A DNA stretch of 64,000 nt from Streptomyces spectabilis (GCF_008704795.1 NZ_CP023690.1:3358501-3422500), one strand, 5' to 3'. Counted from the stretch's first letter, positions 17,031 through 26,887 are shown. The notes: generated by a model from the sequence alone, not told the origin. Made by a program: numbers and translations.

Positions 17031-17396
17031 ATGGGATACCTGTCCGCAGAACAGATCCTCGGCGCCGACGACCTCGCGTATGAGGACGTCGAAGTGCCGG
17101 AGTGGGGCGGCACGGTGCGGGTGCGGGAGATGCCCGGCACCGAGCGCGACAAGTTCGAGTCCCACTTCGTCGGCAAGGACGGCGCCTCGGTGCGCATGGA
17201 GGGCCTGGAGGGGTTCCGGGCCCGGCTCGCCGCCGCGACGATCGTCGACGAGCACGGTAAGCAGATGTTCCGCTCGGCGGCCGAAGTGAAGCGGCTCGGC
17301 GAGAAGAACGCGGCCGCCCTCCAGCGGGTATGCGACGCCGCGATGCGGCTGTCGAAGATGAGCGAGGCCGACGTCAAGGAGCTCGCGGGAAACTGA
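17031..17396 (+). CDS. Tail assembly chaperone G (121 aa)
   Basis: Upstream half of the lambda G/GT-type chaperone pair that organises the tape measure. The product begins MGYLSAEQILGADDLAYEDV, is helical, and stops at TGA 17394-17396 directly after a slippery heptamer. Most ribosomes are expected to make this short form. Confidence 0.85.
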   Translation: MGYLSAEQILGADDLAYEDVEVPEWGGTVRVREMPGTERDKFESHFVGKDGASVRMEGLEGFRARLAAATIVDEHGKQMFRSAAEVKRLGEKNAAALQRVCDAAMRLSKMSEADVKELAGN

Positions 17397-17740
17397 GGGC
17401 GCGGCCACAGCGGGCCTTCTACTTCCGCTTGGCCGCGCACCTCGGCGCCCGCTCCGTGCGCCACATGCTCGCCGACATCGGGGCGGCCGAGCTCGCCGAG
17501 TGGCGCGCGTATGAGGAGATCAGCGGCCCTCTCGGCGGAGCCCGCGGCGACTACAACGCGGCTGTGGTCGCCGCCGCGATCGTCGCGGTGAACCGCGGCA
17601 AGAACCAGAAGGCCCCGCCGCTGGGGGACTTCATCCCCCGCTGGGACCGCACGAGGATCCGCAAGACGCCCGAGGAGCTGTTCCAGAAGGCCATGGCCGC
17701 GAACACCGCCCTCGGCGGGCAGGTGATCACCCACAACTGA
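17031..17740 (+). CDS. Tail assembly chaperone GT, -1 frameshift product
   Basis: Reading GGGAAAC at 17387-17393 with a -1 slip continues the G protein into the frame that stops at 17740, giving about 236 residues. The extension reads LRARPQRAFYFRLAAHLGAR and is helical, as usual for the T domain. Zero-frame codons are GGA AAC, so both tRNAs can re-pair on GGG AAA. The shift site and frame geometry are visible; use of the site is inferred from the family. Confidence 0.85.
17387..17393 (+). other. Slippery heptamer GGGAAAC
   Basis: Ideal X-XXY-YYZ arrangement, ending one base before the zero-frame stop. This is the classical -1 site type of phage tail chaperone genes. Confidence 0.9.
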
Positions 17741-17764
17741 ACAACGGCGAGGGGGTGATGGCCG

Positions 17765-19897
17765 GTGGCCACCCTCGCCTCGATGACCGTCCGTCTCGGC
17801 ATCGACACCGACGCGCTGAGCGCCGACGCCGAGAAGGCCAAGAAGGTCCTGACCAATATCGGCAAGGCCGTCGGCGGCCTGGCCGGTGCCCCCGCCGCGG
17901 CCGCGATCGTCGCGGGGGTAGGCGGCATGGCTGCCGCGTTCGCCACTGCGGGCATCGCGGCCAAGGCCTTTCAGCTGGCTGTGGGCCCGCAGATGGAGGC
18001 CGTGGCCGAGGCCGCCACGCTCGCCGAGGAAGCCGAGAAGGCGGCCGCCGCCGGGGCGGAGGACGCCGCCGAGAAACAGAAGGCCTACACCGACGCCCTC
18101 GCGGCCATGCCCCCGCACACGCGCGCGATGGCCAAGGAGTTCATCGGCCTCAAGAAGGACTACTCGGCCTGGTCCGACAGCCTCTCCTCGAGCACCATGC
18201 CGGTGTTCACCAAGGGCCTCCAGGTCGCCCGGCGCCTGCTGCCGCTGCTCACCCCCTTCGTCAAGGAAGCGTCCAAGGCCTTCGGGGAGTTCGTCGACGA
18301 GATCGACCGCGGCACCCGCGGCAAGGGCCTGGAGACGGTCGCCGCGTCCCTCGCGAAGATCGCCGGACGCAACCTCAAGAGCCTGCTGACCGGGCTGAAG
18401 AACATCGCGGTCGGCATCGCCGGAGTGATCAAGGCGTTCATCCCCCTCTCCGACGAGATGAGCGGCGGCTTCGAGGAATCCACGGCCGCGTTCGCCAAGT
18501 GGGGGCAGGGCCTCGGCCAGTCGCAGGGCTTCGCCGATTTCATGACGATGGTCCGCCAGGGAGCACAGACCCTCAGCGTCCTTGCCCAGGCCGCGGTGCG
18601 CCTGCTCATCGCGCTCGCGCCGCTCATCGGTGTCACGGCGGCCATCGCCATGGGGCTTTCGAGCATCATCGAAGCTCTCCCGCCCTCGGTGATCTCGGCG
18701 CTGGCCGGAGCCATCCTGACCGCCGTCGTCGCGTTCAAGGCGTACAAGGCCGTCTCCTCCACGGTGGATGCGGCCAACGACCTGATGAACTCCCGCCTCG
18801 GCCAGCTCGCGCGCGGCTGGGTGCGCACGGCGGCCACCAGCGTCGCCGCGCAGGGCCGCATCGCCGCGCGCGCCGTCGTCACCGCGGCCCGCACCGCGGC
18901 CGCGTGGGCGATGGCGGCAGCGCGGGCGACGGCGACGTGGCTGGTCACGATCATCCGCGTGGCCGCGTTGACCATCGCCCGCTTCGCCATGATGGCGGCG
19001 CGCGCCATCGCGTGGGCTGCGGTCATGGCCGCGCAGTGGCTGATCGCCATGGGTCCGATCGGCTGGGTGATCGCCGCTGTGATCGCCCTCGTTGCGCTGG
19101 TCATCGCCAACTGGGACAAGGTCAAGGCCTGGACGCTCGTTGCCTGGACGGCCGTGCGCACGGCTGTTGCCGCCGCCGTTCAGGGTGTCCTGGCCGCCGT
19201 CGCCTGGCTCGGCCAGGTGCCCGGCATGATCCTGGGCTGGTTCACCAGCGCCAAGGACTTCGCGATCGCCGCCATGGTCGCGCTCGTCGCCTGGCTGGCC
19301 GGGCTTCCCGGCCGCGTCCGCTCCGCGATCGCGGGTCTCCTCGGTGTTCTGCGCTCGGCAGCCACAGCTGGTTTCAACGCCTTCCGCGCCGCCGCGGCCG
19401 CGCGGGTGTCCTCGTTCCTCGGCTGGATCCGCGGCCTGCCCGGCCGCATCTCCTCCGCGATCGGCTCTCTGAAGAGCCTCCTCATGGGCAAGGGCAAGGA
19501 CCTGGTGCGCGGCCTGATGGCTGGCGTGCGCTCGATGGGCGGCTGGCTCAAGTCGAGCCTGATGTCTTTCGCCAAGTCGATCATCCCGGGGCCGATCGCC
19601 AAGGCCCTGAACATCGGCTCGCCGTCGCGGCTCATGGCCGACGAGATCGGCCGGTGGATCCCGCCCGGCATCGCCATGGGCGCCGAGGCCGCCGCCCCCG
19701 CCATGAACAAGTCCCTGGCCGGGCTCGTCGACGTGCCCGGCCTCACCACCGTGTCCCGGCCCGGCGCCGCTGGAGCCGCCCGCCAGGCCGTCGACGTCCG
19801 CATCACCGTCGACGGGCCCGAGGCCGTCAAGCGCCTCATCCGCTCCATCGTCGCCGCCGACGGCCGCGGCTCCGTCCAGACAGCCTTCGGCAAGTAA
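17765..19897 (+). CDS. Tape measure protein (710 aa)
   Basis: Sets tail length and may help DNA entry. GTG start is chosen because it follows GAGGGGGTGATGGCC. The protein has an N-terminal Ala-rich helical part, long hydrophobic stretches (about residues 365-460), and a C-terminal block GKGKDLVRGLMAGVRSMGGW plus IPGPIAKALNIGSPSRLM that is shared with the prophage 2 tape measure. It is relatively short, predicting a short tail. Confidence 0.9.
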   Translation: MATLASMTVRLGIDTDALSADAEKAKKVLTNIGKAVGGLAGAPAAAAIVAGVGGMAAAFATAGIAAKAFQLAVGPQMEAVAEAATLAEEAEKAAAAGAEDAAEKQKAYTDALAAMPPHTRAMAKEFIGLKKDYSAWSDSLSSSTMPVFTKGLQVARRLLPLLTPFVKEASKAFGEFVDEIDRGTRGKGLETVAASLAKIAGRNLKSLLTGLKNIAVGIAGVIKAFIPLSDEMSGGFEESTAAFAKWGQGLGQSQGFADFMTMVRQGAQTLSVLAQAAVRLLIALAPLIGVTAAIAMGLSSIIEALPPSVISALAGAILTAVVAFKAYKAVSSTVDAANDLMNSRLGQLARGWVRTAATSVAAQGRIAARAVVTAARTAAAWAMAAARATATWLVTIIRVAALTIARFAMMAARAIAWAAVMAAQWLIAMGPIGWVIAAVIALVALVIANWDKVKAWTLVAWTAVRTAVAAAVQGVLAAVAWLGQVPGMILGWFTSAKDFAIAAMVALVAWLAGLPGRVRSAIAGLLGVLRSAATAGFNAFRAAAAARVSSFLGWIRGLPGRISSAIGSLKSLLMGKGKDLVRGLMAGVRSMGGWLKSSLMSFAKSIIPGPIAKALNIGSPSRLMADEIGRWIPPGIAMGAEAAAPAMNKSLAGLVDVPGLTTVSRPGAAGAARQAVDVRITVDGPEAVKRLIRSIVAADGRGSVQTAFGK

Positions 19898-19908
19898 GGA
19901 GGCGCCGC

Positions 19909-22900
19909 GTGGCGTTCCCCAGCACCCCGCTGGACATCCGCACCGACCTCCAGCTGGCCGGTGTGTGGACCAACATCTCGGGCGACGTCTACGTGCGCGA
20001 CCCGAAGATCATCGACGTGGGCCGCCGGGACCAGGGCACGCGCACCGACCCCGGCAGCCTGTCCCTGACCATCAACAACGCGGGCGGCAAGTACTCGCCG
20101 AGGAACCCCGTCAGCCCGCTGTACGGGCTGATCGGCCGCAACAGCCGCGTGCGCGTGTCCGTGCCCGGCACCGTCCGCTACCTCGACCTCACCGGCGCCT
20201 CCGACTCCTACGCCTCCACCCCCGACGCGGCGCCGCTGGACATCACCGGCGACCTCGACGTGCGCTGGGAAGGGGAAGCGTCCTGGTACGCGGCGGGCGC
20301 CCGCACCCTGATCGGCAAGTGGGAGACCACCGGCGACCAGCGGTCGTACCTGATGCGGATCCAGGACGGCCAGCTGTACCTCAGCTACTCGACGGACGGC
20401 ACCGCGGCGCAGGCCTTCGCCCACTTCCGCCCCCTGCCCACCCTGCCCCGCCGCGCGGCCCTGCGCGCCACCCTCGACGTCGACAACGGCACCGGGGGCC
20501 GCACCGTCCTCTTCTACTGGGCTCCCTCCCTGGCCGGGCCGTGGACGCCGTTCGGCACCACCTCCACGCTCACCGGCACCATCACCGTGTTCTCCGGGAC
20601 GGCGCCGCTCACCGTCGCCCCGACCGACCTCACCGCGTCCACGCCCCGGCGGCCCCTCGAGGGCCGCGTGTACGGAGCCGAGGTCCGCTCGGGCATCGGC
20701 GGCAGCGCCGTGGCGAACCCGGATTTCAGCGCGCAGACGGTCGGCGCGACCGGCTTCACCGACGGCGCCGGCCGCGCATGGACGCTCACCGCGGCCGCAG
20801 CCATCACCGACCGCGAGCCGCGCTTCGTCGGCGAGATCGCCTCATGGCCTACAAAGTGGCAGCCCGACGGCTCCGACGTGTGGACCACCGTCGAAGCCGC
20901 GGGCATCCTGCGCCGCTACGGCCAGGGCGCCAAGCCCCTCGACTCGACGCTGCGGCGCCGGATCCCGTCCGGGGCCCCGATCGCGTACTGGCCGATGGAG
21001 GAGGAGCGGGAGGCCACCCGTGCCTACTCGCCCATCAAGGGCGTGAGTGCGGCGGCCCTGACCGGCGTGGAGTTCGGCGCGGTCGACACGCTGCCCAGTT
21101 CGCGCGCGCTGCCCCGGCTGTCCGCGGCCGCCACCCTGTCCGCGATCGTGCCCACCCACGCCGACCCTGGCCAGTGGCAGGTCGAATTCGTCTACAACGC
21201 CGACGACAAGGCCCCGCCGGGCGCCGGGGACTGGGCCGAGGTCATCGGCGTTTCCACCACCGGCACCGTGCGCCGCTGGGTGATCGGCATGCGCGCGGGT
21301 GCCGCCCGCATCTACGGCTTCGACGCGTCCGGCACTGACGTCATCTTCCGCAGCGTCGGCCTCGGAAGTGACGTTTTCCATGGCTGGGTGCGCATGCGTT
21401 TCTGGGCCAGGGCCAACGGCAGCGCCGTCGACTGGCGCCTGGACTTCCAGGACGTCGGCGGCGACGCGGGCGGCCTCGGCGACACCCTCGCCGCCGCTAC
21501 GCCGGGCCGCGTCACCGCCGTCACCGCCACCTGGGGCGCCCTCACCGAGGGCTGGGCACTCGGGCACCTGTCCGTCCTGCCGACCGCCGCCAACGGGCTC
21601 TACACCGGCAGCGACAACGGGTACGCGGGGGAGACCGCATGGCAGCGGATGCTGCGCCTGGCCAACGAAGAGGGCATTCCTCTCGGCCGGAGTGCGGGCC
21701 CGCTCACGCCCGAACGCGTGGGCCCGCAGCGCCCCGAGACGCTGCTGTCCCTGCTGGAGGCCGCGGCCGAGGTCGACGGCGGCCTCCTCCTCGAGGACCG
21801 CGCCCGCGTCGGCCTCGTCTACCGCGACCGCTCCACCCTCTACACCCAGGACCCCGCGCTCACCCTCGCCTACGACGAGCCCGGCCTGGCCTACCCGCTC
21901 GAGCCCGTCGACGACGACGAGGCCACCCGCAACGACCGCACCATCACCCGCGAAGGCGGATCCTCCGCGCGCGCCGTCCTGGAAGAGGGCCGCCTGTCCG
22001 TGCAGGACCCGCCGGACGGCATCGGCCTGTACGACGACGCGCAGACGCTCGCGCTGGATGACGACGTGCAGCCCGAGATGCACGCCTTCTGGCAGCTGCA
22101 CCTGGGCACCTACGACGGCGCCCGCTTCCCCGCGGTGTCCGTCATGCTCCACAAGGCCCCGGCCCTCATCCCGGCCGTTCTCGCGCTGCGCGAGGGCGAC
22201 GTGATCCGTCTGACCGGGCTCCCGCCGTGGGTGTCCTACGACGACGTCGACCTGATCGTGCAGGGCTGGCACGAAGTGATCGACCTGCACAAGTGGGACA
22301 TCACGTTCAACTGCTCGCCCGGGGGCCCCTGGAACACCGCCGTCGCCGACCACGCGGTGTACGGCAAGGCCGACACGGACGGCTGCGAGCTGCTCGCCGC
22401 GGCGACGTCGACGGCGACCGAGCTGGACGTGGTCAGCGCGGGCCTGCCCTGGACCGAGGACCCGGTCGAGATGCCGATCCTGCTGCGCCTGGGCGGCGAG
22501 GTCGTGGAGACGACCGCAGTGGCGCCGCTCGCCGACAGCTACACGCGCACCGTGTCGAACGGCTGGGGCACCGCGTCCAGCGGCCTGGTGTGGGCCACCG
22601 CCGGCGGCGCCGCCTCCGAGCGGTCCGTGGACGGCGCCCGCGGCGTCGTCACCCTGCCCAGCTCCGTGAGCAGCATCCGCTTCCAGCACCTCGTGCCCGG
22701 GGTGCAGGACTGCGAGGTGCGGTGCCGGATGCAGGCCGGGCAGGTGTCGACCGGCGCGAGCATCGTCCCCGCGGTCCTGCTCCGCTACGTCAACACCTCG
22801 ACGTACTACCGGGCCCGGCTGCACTTCGCCGTGGGCGGCGAAGTTTTCCTGTCTGTCACCCGCGACACCACGCAGGTCGGCGGCACCCCGCAGCTGTCCG

Positions 22901-23235
22901 GCGTCACGTACACGCCGTCCGATGAGTTCGAGCTGCGTGTGCGCCTGGAGGGCCACCGGATCCTGATGCGCGCGTGGAAGGTGGGCGCCGCCGAGCCGAG
23001 TGAGTGGCAGCACGACGTGACGATCACCTCGAACACGATCGCGGAAGGCGCCGTGGGCCTGTCCTGCTCCGGGTTCGCGGGCAACACGAACACCTCGCCC
23101 CTCGTGCGCTTCGACGCCTTCGAGGTGGTCGGCGGTCAGCGCCTGACCGTCACCCGTTCCGTCAACCGCGTCGTGAAGGCGCACGCCGTCGGCACCGCCG
23201 TGCGGCTGGCCCATCCCGCGATCGCGTCCCTGTAG
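19909..23235 (+). CDS. Large tail-tip / minor tail protein (1108 aa)
   Basis: GTG at 19909 follows AAGGAGGCGCC, which fixes the start; the frame happens to be open far upstream. The N-terminus (DIRTDLQLAGVWTNIS, then DPGSLSLTINNAGGKYSPRN) is of the distal-tail type, a LamG/concanavalin-like region with LDVRWEGEASW follows, and the rest is a long beta-rich tail-associated part. It probably combines distal-tail and baseplate hub functions that prophage 2 keeps on two genes. Confidence 0.8.
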   Translation: MAFPSTPLDIRTDLQLAGVWTNISGDVYVRDPKIIDVGRRDQGTRTDPGSLSLTINNAGGKYSPRNPVSPLYGLIGRNSRVRVSVPGTVRYLDLTGASDSYASTPDAAPLDITGDLDVRWEGEASWYAAGARTLIGKWETTGDQRSYLMRIQDGQLYLSYSTDGTAAQAFAHFRPLPTLPRRAALRATLDVDNGTGGRTVLFYWAPSLAGPWTPFGTTSTLTGTITVFSGTAPLTVAPTDLTASTPRRPLEGRVYGAEVRSGIGGSAVANPDFSAQTVGATGFTDGAGRAWTLTAAAAITDREPRFVGEIASWPTKWQPDGSDVWTTVEAAGILRRYGQGAKPLDSTLRRRIPSGAPIAYWPMEEEREATRAYSPIKGVSAAALTGVEFGAVDTLPSSRALPRLSAAATLSAIVPTHADPGQWQVEFVYNADDKAPPGAGDWAEVIGVSTTGTVRRWVIGMRAGAARIYGFDASGTDVIFRSVGLGSDVFHGWVRMRFWARANGSAVDWRLDFQDVGGDAGGLGDTLAAATPGRVTAVTATWGALTEGWALGHLSVLPTAANGLYTGSDNGYAGETAWQRMLRLANEEGIPLGRSAGPLTPERVGPQRPETLLSLLEAAAEVDGGLLLEDRARVGLVYRDRSTLYTQDPALTLAYDEPGLAYPLEPVDDDEATRNDRTITREGGSSARAVLEEGRLSVQDPPDGIGLYDDAQTLALDDDVQPEMHAFWQLHLGTYDGARFPAVSVMLHKAPALIPAVLALREGDVIRLTGLPPWVSYDDVDLIVQGWHEVIDLHKWDITFNCSPGGPWNTAVADHAVYGKADTDGCELLAAATSTATELDVVSAGLPWTEDPVEMPILLRLGGEVVETTAVAPLADSYTRTVSNGWGTASSGLVWATAGGAASERSVDGARGVVTLPSSVSSIRFQHLVPGVQDCEVRCRMQAGQVSTGASIVPAVLLRYVNTSTYYRARLHFAVGGEVFLSVTRDTTQVGGTPQLSGVTYTPSDEFELRVRLEGHRILMRAWKVGAAEPSEWQHDVTITSNTIAEGAVGLSCSGFAGNTNTSPLVRFDAFEVVGGQRLTVTRSVNRVVKAHAVGTAVRLAHPAIASL

Positions 23236-23247
23236 GAGGAGGTCCTC

Positions 23248-24861
23248 GTGGCGACACCTGTCGAGCAGTGGCTGCCGGGCATGGACGTGACCGCGGGCCG
23301 CCTGGAGTCCATGAACCAGCGCTCGTCGTTCATGGTCACCAACTTCGGGGCGGACTCCTCCGGCAGCACGAACGCGGCGCCGGGTATCCAGATCGCCCTG
23401 GATCTGGCGCGCGACCTCGGCGGCGCGCAGGTGTACGTGCCACCTGGGGTGTACCTGATCGGCGCCACCCTGCGGATCTACAACAACACTCGGTTGACGC
23501 TCATGGCCGGGGCCGAGTTTCGGCGGAACTTCGCCGGAACGATGATCATCAACGGGGACGCCGGGCAGGCCTTCGGCGGCTACACCGGCCATTCCCGGAT
23601 CACCATCGAGGGCGGCCTGTGGAACATGAGGGGCACGACCGTCGGGCTCACCGGCAGCGCCATGTGCATCTCCATCGGCCACGCCACCGACATCGTCATC
23701 CAGGACCTGGAGATCCGGGACGTGCCGGGCTTCCACGCCGTCGAGCTGAACAGCACCAGCCACGGTGTGATCAGGAACTGCAAGTTCCGGGGCTACATCG
23801 ACCCTGGCGGCCGGGACTTCAGCGAGGCCGTCCAGATTGACTTGGCCAAGAGCGTTGGGGTCTTCGGCGGCTTCGGGCCCTACGACCACACGCCGTGCGA
23901 GGACGTGCTGGTCATGGGCTGCCACGTCGGCGCCTCCGGCACCGCGGGCACGACCGCCTGGCCGCGCGGCGTGGGCAGCCACAGCGCGACGATCACGAAG
24001 TTCCACCGGCGCATCCGCATCCTCGGGTGCAGCTTCGAGGGCCTCCTCCAGTACGCCGTGTCCGCGTACAACTGGGAAGACGTCACCGTCACCGCCAACA
24101 CGTTCGTAACCTGCGGCTCCGGGGTGCGGCTGCGCACCGTCATCGCCTCCGACCCCGAGGACACCAAGGACCCGTCCGGCACGCCGACCGGCGGCAGCCA
24201 GAACATGCGCAACCTCACCGTCGTCGGCAACACCTTCCGCGACGGGCAGGGCTACGACGAGCCGATCGTGGCCCTCGGCGAGACCACCGGCACCGTCCTG
24301 AACGTGTCGATCTGCGGCAACGTCATCGACGGCTCGACGTCCGGGCAGAACGGCATCCGCCTCCAGGAGTGCAGCCGCATCACGGTCGGCGACAACTCGA
24401 TCAACAACATCAACGGCAGCGGCATCAGCACGGAGGACTGCAACACGCTGACGATCACCGGCAACAACATCTACAACTGCGCCGGTCACGGCATCACGAT
24501 CATCGACAACAGCAACTCCAACGTCGTCGGCAACCAGGTCCGCGAGCCCGGCAACAACGGCATCCTCGTGCAGTCCAGCACCTTCGTGCACCTGCGGGAG
24601 AACTTCATCCGATCGCCCGGCCGGGCCACCAACAACACGTACTACGGCATCCGCCTGTCCACCAACGCGGACAGCATCAACATGTCCGGCAACAAGGTCC
24701 GCCCGCACGGCTCGGGCAACGAAGCCGCCTACGCGTTCGCCGCCACGAACACCGTGACCACGCTGTCCCGCTTCGGCAACGACTGGCGCGGCACCTACGC
24801 GGCCGGCCAGATGCAGGACCTGTCCGTCACGCCGAACACGTCGGCCACCGACCTCACTTGA
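23248..24861 (+). CDS. Right-handed beta-helix tail fibre (537 aa)
   Basis: GTG after GAGGAGGTCCTC. The N-terminus has NFGADSSGSTNAAPGIQIAL and VYVPPGVYLIG, the signature of pectate-lyase-superfamily tailspikes, followed by many short repeats with NNI/GNxI turns (about residues 330-480). Such proteins bind or cut host surface polysaccharide. No clear catalytic residues could be assigned. Confidence 0.8.
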   Translation: MATPVEQWLPGMDVTAGRLESMNQRSSFMVTNFGADSSGSTNAAPGIQIALDLARDLGGAQVYVPPGVYLIGATLRIYNNTRLTLMAGAEFRRNFAGTMIINGDAGQAFGGYTGHSRITIEGGLWNMRGTTVGLTGSAMCISIGHATDIVIQDLEIRDVPGFHAVELNSTSHGVIRNCKFRGYIDPGGRDFSEAVQIDLAKSVGVFGGFGPYDHTPCEDVLVMGCHVGASGTAGTTAWPRGVGSHSATITKFHRRIRILGCSFEGLLQYAVSAYNWEDVTVTANTFVTCGSGVRLRTVIASDPEDTKDPSGTPTGGSQNMRNLTVVGNTFRDGQGYDEPIVALGETTGTVLNVSICGNVIDGSTSGQNGIRLQECSRITVGDNSINNINGSGISTEDCNTLTITGNNIYNCAGHGITIIDNSNSNVVGNQVREPGNNGILVQSSTFVHLRENFIRSPGRATNNTYYGIRLSTNADSINMSGNKVRPHGSGNEAAYAFAATNTVTTLSRFGNDWRGTYAAGQMQDLSVTPNTSATDLT

Positions 24862-24867
24862 CCCGCC

Positions 24868-24891
24868 GCCCCGCGCCCGAACGGCCGGGGC
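24868..24891 (+). terminator. Hairpin between tail fibre and lysis genes
   Basis: GCCCCG and CGGGGC form a 6-bp GC stem with a 12-base loop, followed by ATTCC and then the GGAGG of the amidase gene. It may lower read-through into the lysis genes. Confidence 0.5.
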
Positions 24892-24912
24892 ATTCCTGTG
24901 CCTGGAGGCCCC

Positions 24913-25626
24913 ATGGCCGCACCCCTGTCCGCTTCCCGCCTCCTCGACGCGCTGCGCGCTGAGGGTGTGCGCGTCGTCGAGGTCGGCGACTGGCGTACGC
25001 ACAACCGCAATTCGAAGGGCCCGTGGGGTCCGGTGCACGGCGTGATGATCCACCACACCGTGACCAAGGGGTCCGCCACCACGGTCCGGATCTGCCGCGA
25101 CGGATACGCGGGCCTGCCGGGCCCGCTGTGCCACGGCGTCATCACCAAGGACGGCCGCGTGCACCTCGTCGGCTACGGCCGAGCGAATCACGCCGGGCTC
25201 GGCGACGACGACGTGCTCCAGGCCGTCATCGCTGAGCGCACGCTGCCCGCCGACAACGAGGCCAACACGGACGGCAACCGGCACTTCTACGGATTCGAGT
25301 GCGAGAACTTCGGCGACGGCGAGGACCCGTGGCCTGCCGCGCAGGTGGAGGCGGTCGTCCGCGCCTCGGCCGCGCTCTGCCGCGCGCACGGCTGGGGCAC
25401 CGACGGGCCCACCTCCGTGATCGGACATGCCGAGTGGCAGCCCGGCAAGCAGGATCCGCGCGGCCCCGGCATCACCATGGCCGCCGTCCGGGCCCGCGTC
25501 GCCGAACGCCTCCGCCACCCCGCCTCGTGGTCGCCCGGCACGACCACGCCGACCCCGAAGCCGCCCACTGTCGAGGAGCGGCTGACCGCTCTGGAGAAGC
25601 GCGTCAACGCGCTGGAGAGGAACTGA
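24913..25626 (+). CDS. Endolysin, N-acetylmuramoyl-L-alanine amidase (237 aa)
   Basis: Cuts the amide bond between muramic acid and the stem peptide at lysis. Zinc-ligand candidates of the PGRP/amidase-2 fold are the His pair in MIHHTVTKG (47-48) and the His in VIGHAEWQPGKQDP, with CENFGDGEDPW in between. After a Pro/Thr linker the last 20 residues form a short coiled coil (EERLTALEKRVNALERN). The ATG is fixed by GGAGG at 24904-24908. Confidence 0.9.
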   Translation: MAAPLSASRLLDALRAEGVRVVEVGDWRTHNRNSKGPWGPVHGVMIHHTVTKGSATTVRICRDGYAGLPGPLCHGVITKDGRVHLVGYGRANHAGLGDDDVLQAVIAERTLPADNEANTDGNRHFYGFECENFGDGEDPWPAAQVEAVVRASAALCRAHGWGTDGPTSVIGHAEWQPGKQDPRGPGITMAAVRARVAERLRHPASWSPGTTTPTPKPPTVEERLTALEKRVNALERN

Positions 25627-25628
25627 CC

Positions 25629-25883
25629 ATGGGAACTGGCGCTTTCTGGAAGGCCACCGCCGAGCGGGCCGCGCGTACCTTCGCGCAGTCCGTGCTCGCG
25701 CTCATCACCGGTGACGGCCTCGGCGTCCTCGACGTCGACTGGGGCCAGGCCGCCAGCATCGGGGGCCTGGCGGCGATCGCCGCGGTGCTCACCGGGATCG
25801 TCACCAGCGGCGGCCCGGTCGGGCCCGGGCTGACGGAGACCGTGGCCACCGCGGACACCCCGCGCAGGCCGACCTCGATCTGA
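25629..25883 (+). CDS. Holin (84 aa)
   Basis: ATG two bases after the endolysin stop. It has two hydrophobic segments (about residues 15-30 and 40-62) separated by a short turn and a polar tail, and begins FWKATAERAARTFAQSVLAL, matching small r1t-type holins. Holins make the membrane lesions that release or activate the lysin. Confidence 0.75.
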   Translation: MGTGAFWKATAERAARTFAQSVLALITGDGLGVLDVDWGQAASIGGLAAIAAVLTGIVTSGGPVGPGLTETVATADTPRRPTSI

Positions 25884-25899
25884 CCGTGGGAGGGCCGGC

Positions 25900-26208
25900 G
25901 TGGCTGACGAGCCGACGATCGGGGAAGTCGTCCGCCGCCTGGAGGACGTCCGCCAGGACCTGAAGGAGGACATCCACGGAGTCGTCGCGCTCGTCAACCA
26001 GAAGGTCGACGGAGAGATCTTGCGCCTCGGCCAGCAGGCCCAAGACGAGCGGCACACCGCCCTCGTCGACCGCGTCGCCAAGCTGGAGCAGCAGGCCGCG
26101 GAGAGGGAACGTCAGCGCATCGCCGACCGGCGCCTGATCTTCTTCTCCCTTGTCGTGCCCGTGCTGCTGCTGGCGATCCAGCTGTACAACGCCAACCGGG
26201 GGGCGTGA
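25900..26208 (+). CDS. Coiled-coil membrane protein, XhlA/DUF2746-like (102 aa)
   Basis: GTG start. About 75 residues of amphipathic helix ([19 protein letters not shown] onward) are followed by one C-terminal membrane helix ([18 protein letters not shown]). This is the layout of XhlA-type lysis helpers and of DUF2746 actinophage proteins. It may act as second holin component. The prophage 2 gene at 57569 encodes the same layout. Confidence 0.65.
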   Translation: MADEPTIGEVVRRLEDVRQDLKEDIHGVVALVNQKVDGEILRLGQQAQDERHTALVDRVAKLEQQAAERERQRIADRRLIFFSLVVPVLLLAIQLYNANRGA

Positions 26209-26846
26209 TGCACAAGGTGCCCCGCCGCGACCCCGTGGCGCTCATCCTCGGCCTGCTCCTGGCCGCGCTCGTGGCGTACATCTGGTGGCAGACCGCCGAG
26301 TTGTCCCGGGACCTGCGCACCGCCAATGCCGCACGGGACGCCCTCGCGCGGCAGGTACAGGGCCTGGGTGAGAAGCCGGTGGCTGGGCCGCCCGGGAGCC
26401 GCGGTGAGCCGGGCCGGAGCGTGACCGGGCCGCGCGGCCCCAGCGGTCCGGCGGGCGAGCCCGGCGAGGCGGGCCCGTCCGGGCAGCCGGGGAGCGCGGG
26501 CAAGGACGGCAAGGCGGGCGCCACGGGCCGGGACGGCGAGGACGGTGCCGCCGGAGGACCGGGCCCGAGCGGCGCCCCGGGAGCGCCCGGGGCCGACGGC
26601 GCCGCAGGCCCGCCCGGGCCGCAGGGCGAACCGGGGCCAGCTGGCGCGCGCGGCGAGCCAGGGCCACCCGGCGAGCCCGGCCGGGACGGGCAGGTCTGCC
26701 CGGACGGATACAGCCTCCAGCCACCGCCCGACGACCCCGACGCCCTCGTGTGCCGACGCGACGGCGCACCGAGTCCCGCACCTACCCCCGAGCGGCGCGG
26801 CCCGCAGGCCGCCGCGCTCGACCCCACCCGACGCCAGTACGCGTGA
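26208..26846 (+). CDS. Membrane-anchored collagen-like protein (212 aa)
   Basis: An N-terminal membrane helix (about residues 11-30, [18 protein letters not shown]) and a short coil are followed by about 34 Gly-X-Y triplets, interrupted once by Val-Thr after the fourth, then a short tail with [14 protein letters not shown]. The product should be anchored in the cytoplasmic membrane with a triple-helical rod on one side. It is the last gene before a strong terminator, in the lysis cassette. Role unknown; collagen repeats are common in phage fibres but unusual with a membrane anchor. Confidence 0.75.
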   Translation: MHKVPRRDPVALILGLLLAALVAYIWWQTAELSRDLRTANAARDALARQVQGLGEKPVAGPPGSRGEPGRSVTGPRGPSGPAGEPGEAGPSGQPGSAGKDGKAGATGRDGEDGAAGGPGPSGAPGAPGADGAAGPPGPQGEPGPAGARGEPGPPGEPGRDGQVCPDGYSLQPPPDDPDALVCRRDGAPSPAPTPERRGPQAAALDPTRRQYA

Positions 26847-26848
26847 AC

Positions 26849-26887
26849 GCGCCCCGGCCCCCGCCTTCGTGGCGGGGGCCGGGGCGC
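26849..26887 (+). terminator. Late operon terminator
   Basis: A perfect 17-bp stem, GCGCCCCGGCCCCCGCC with its complement, encloses the loop TTCGT. It begins three bases after the stop of the collagen-like gene and closes the late operon. Confidence 0.9.

Noticed and set aside
17755..23235. Single 1826-residue protein
   Set aside because: The frame is open by GC bias upstream of 19909; the tape measure gene occupies another frame there and AAGGAGG fixes the real start.
20842..25518. 1558-residue minus-strand protein
   Set aside because: A GC-driven shadow frame opposite well-recognised tail and lysis genes, with low-complexity sequence.
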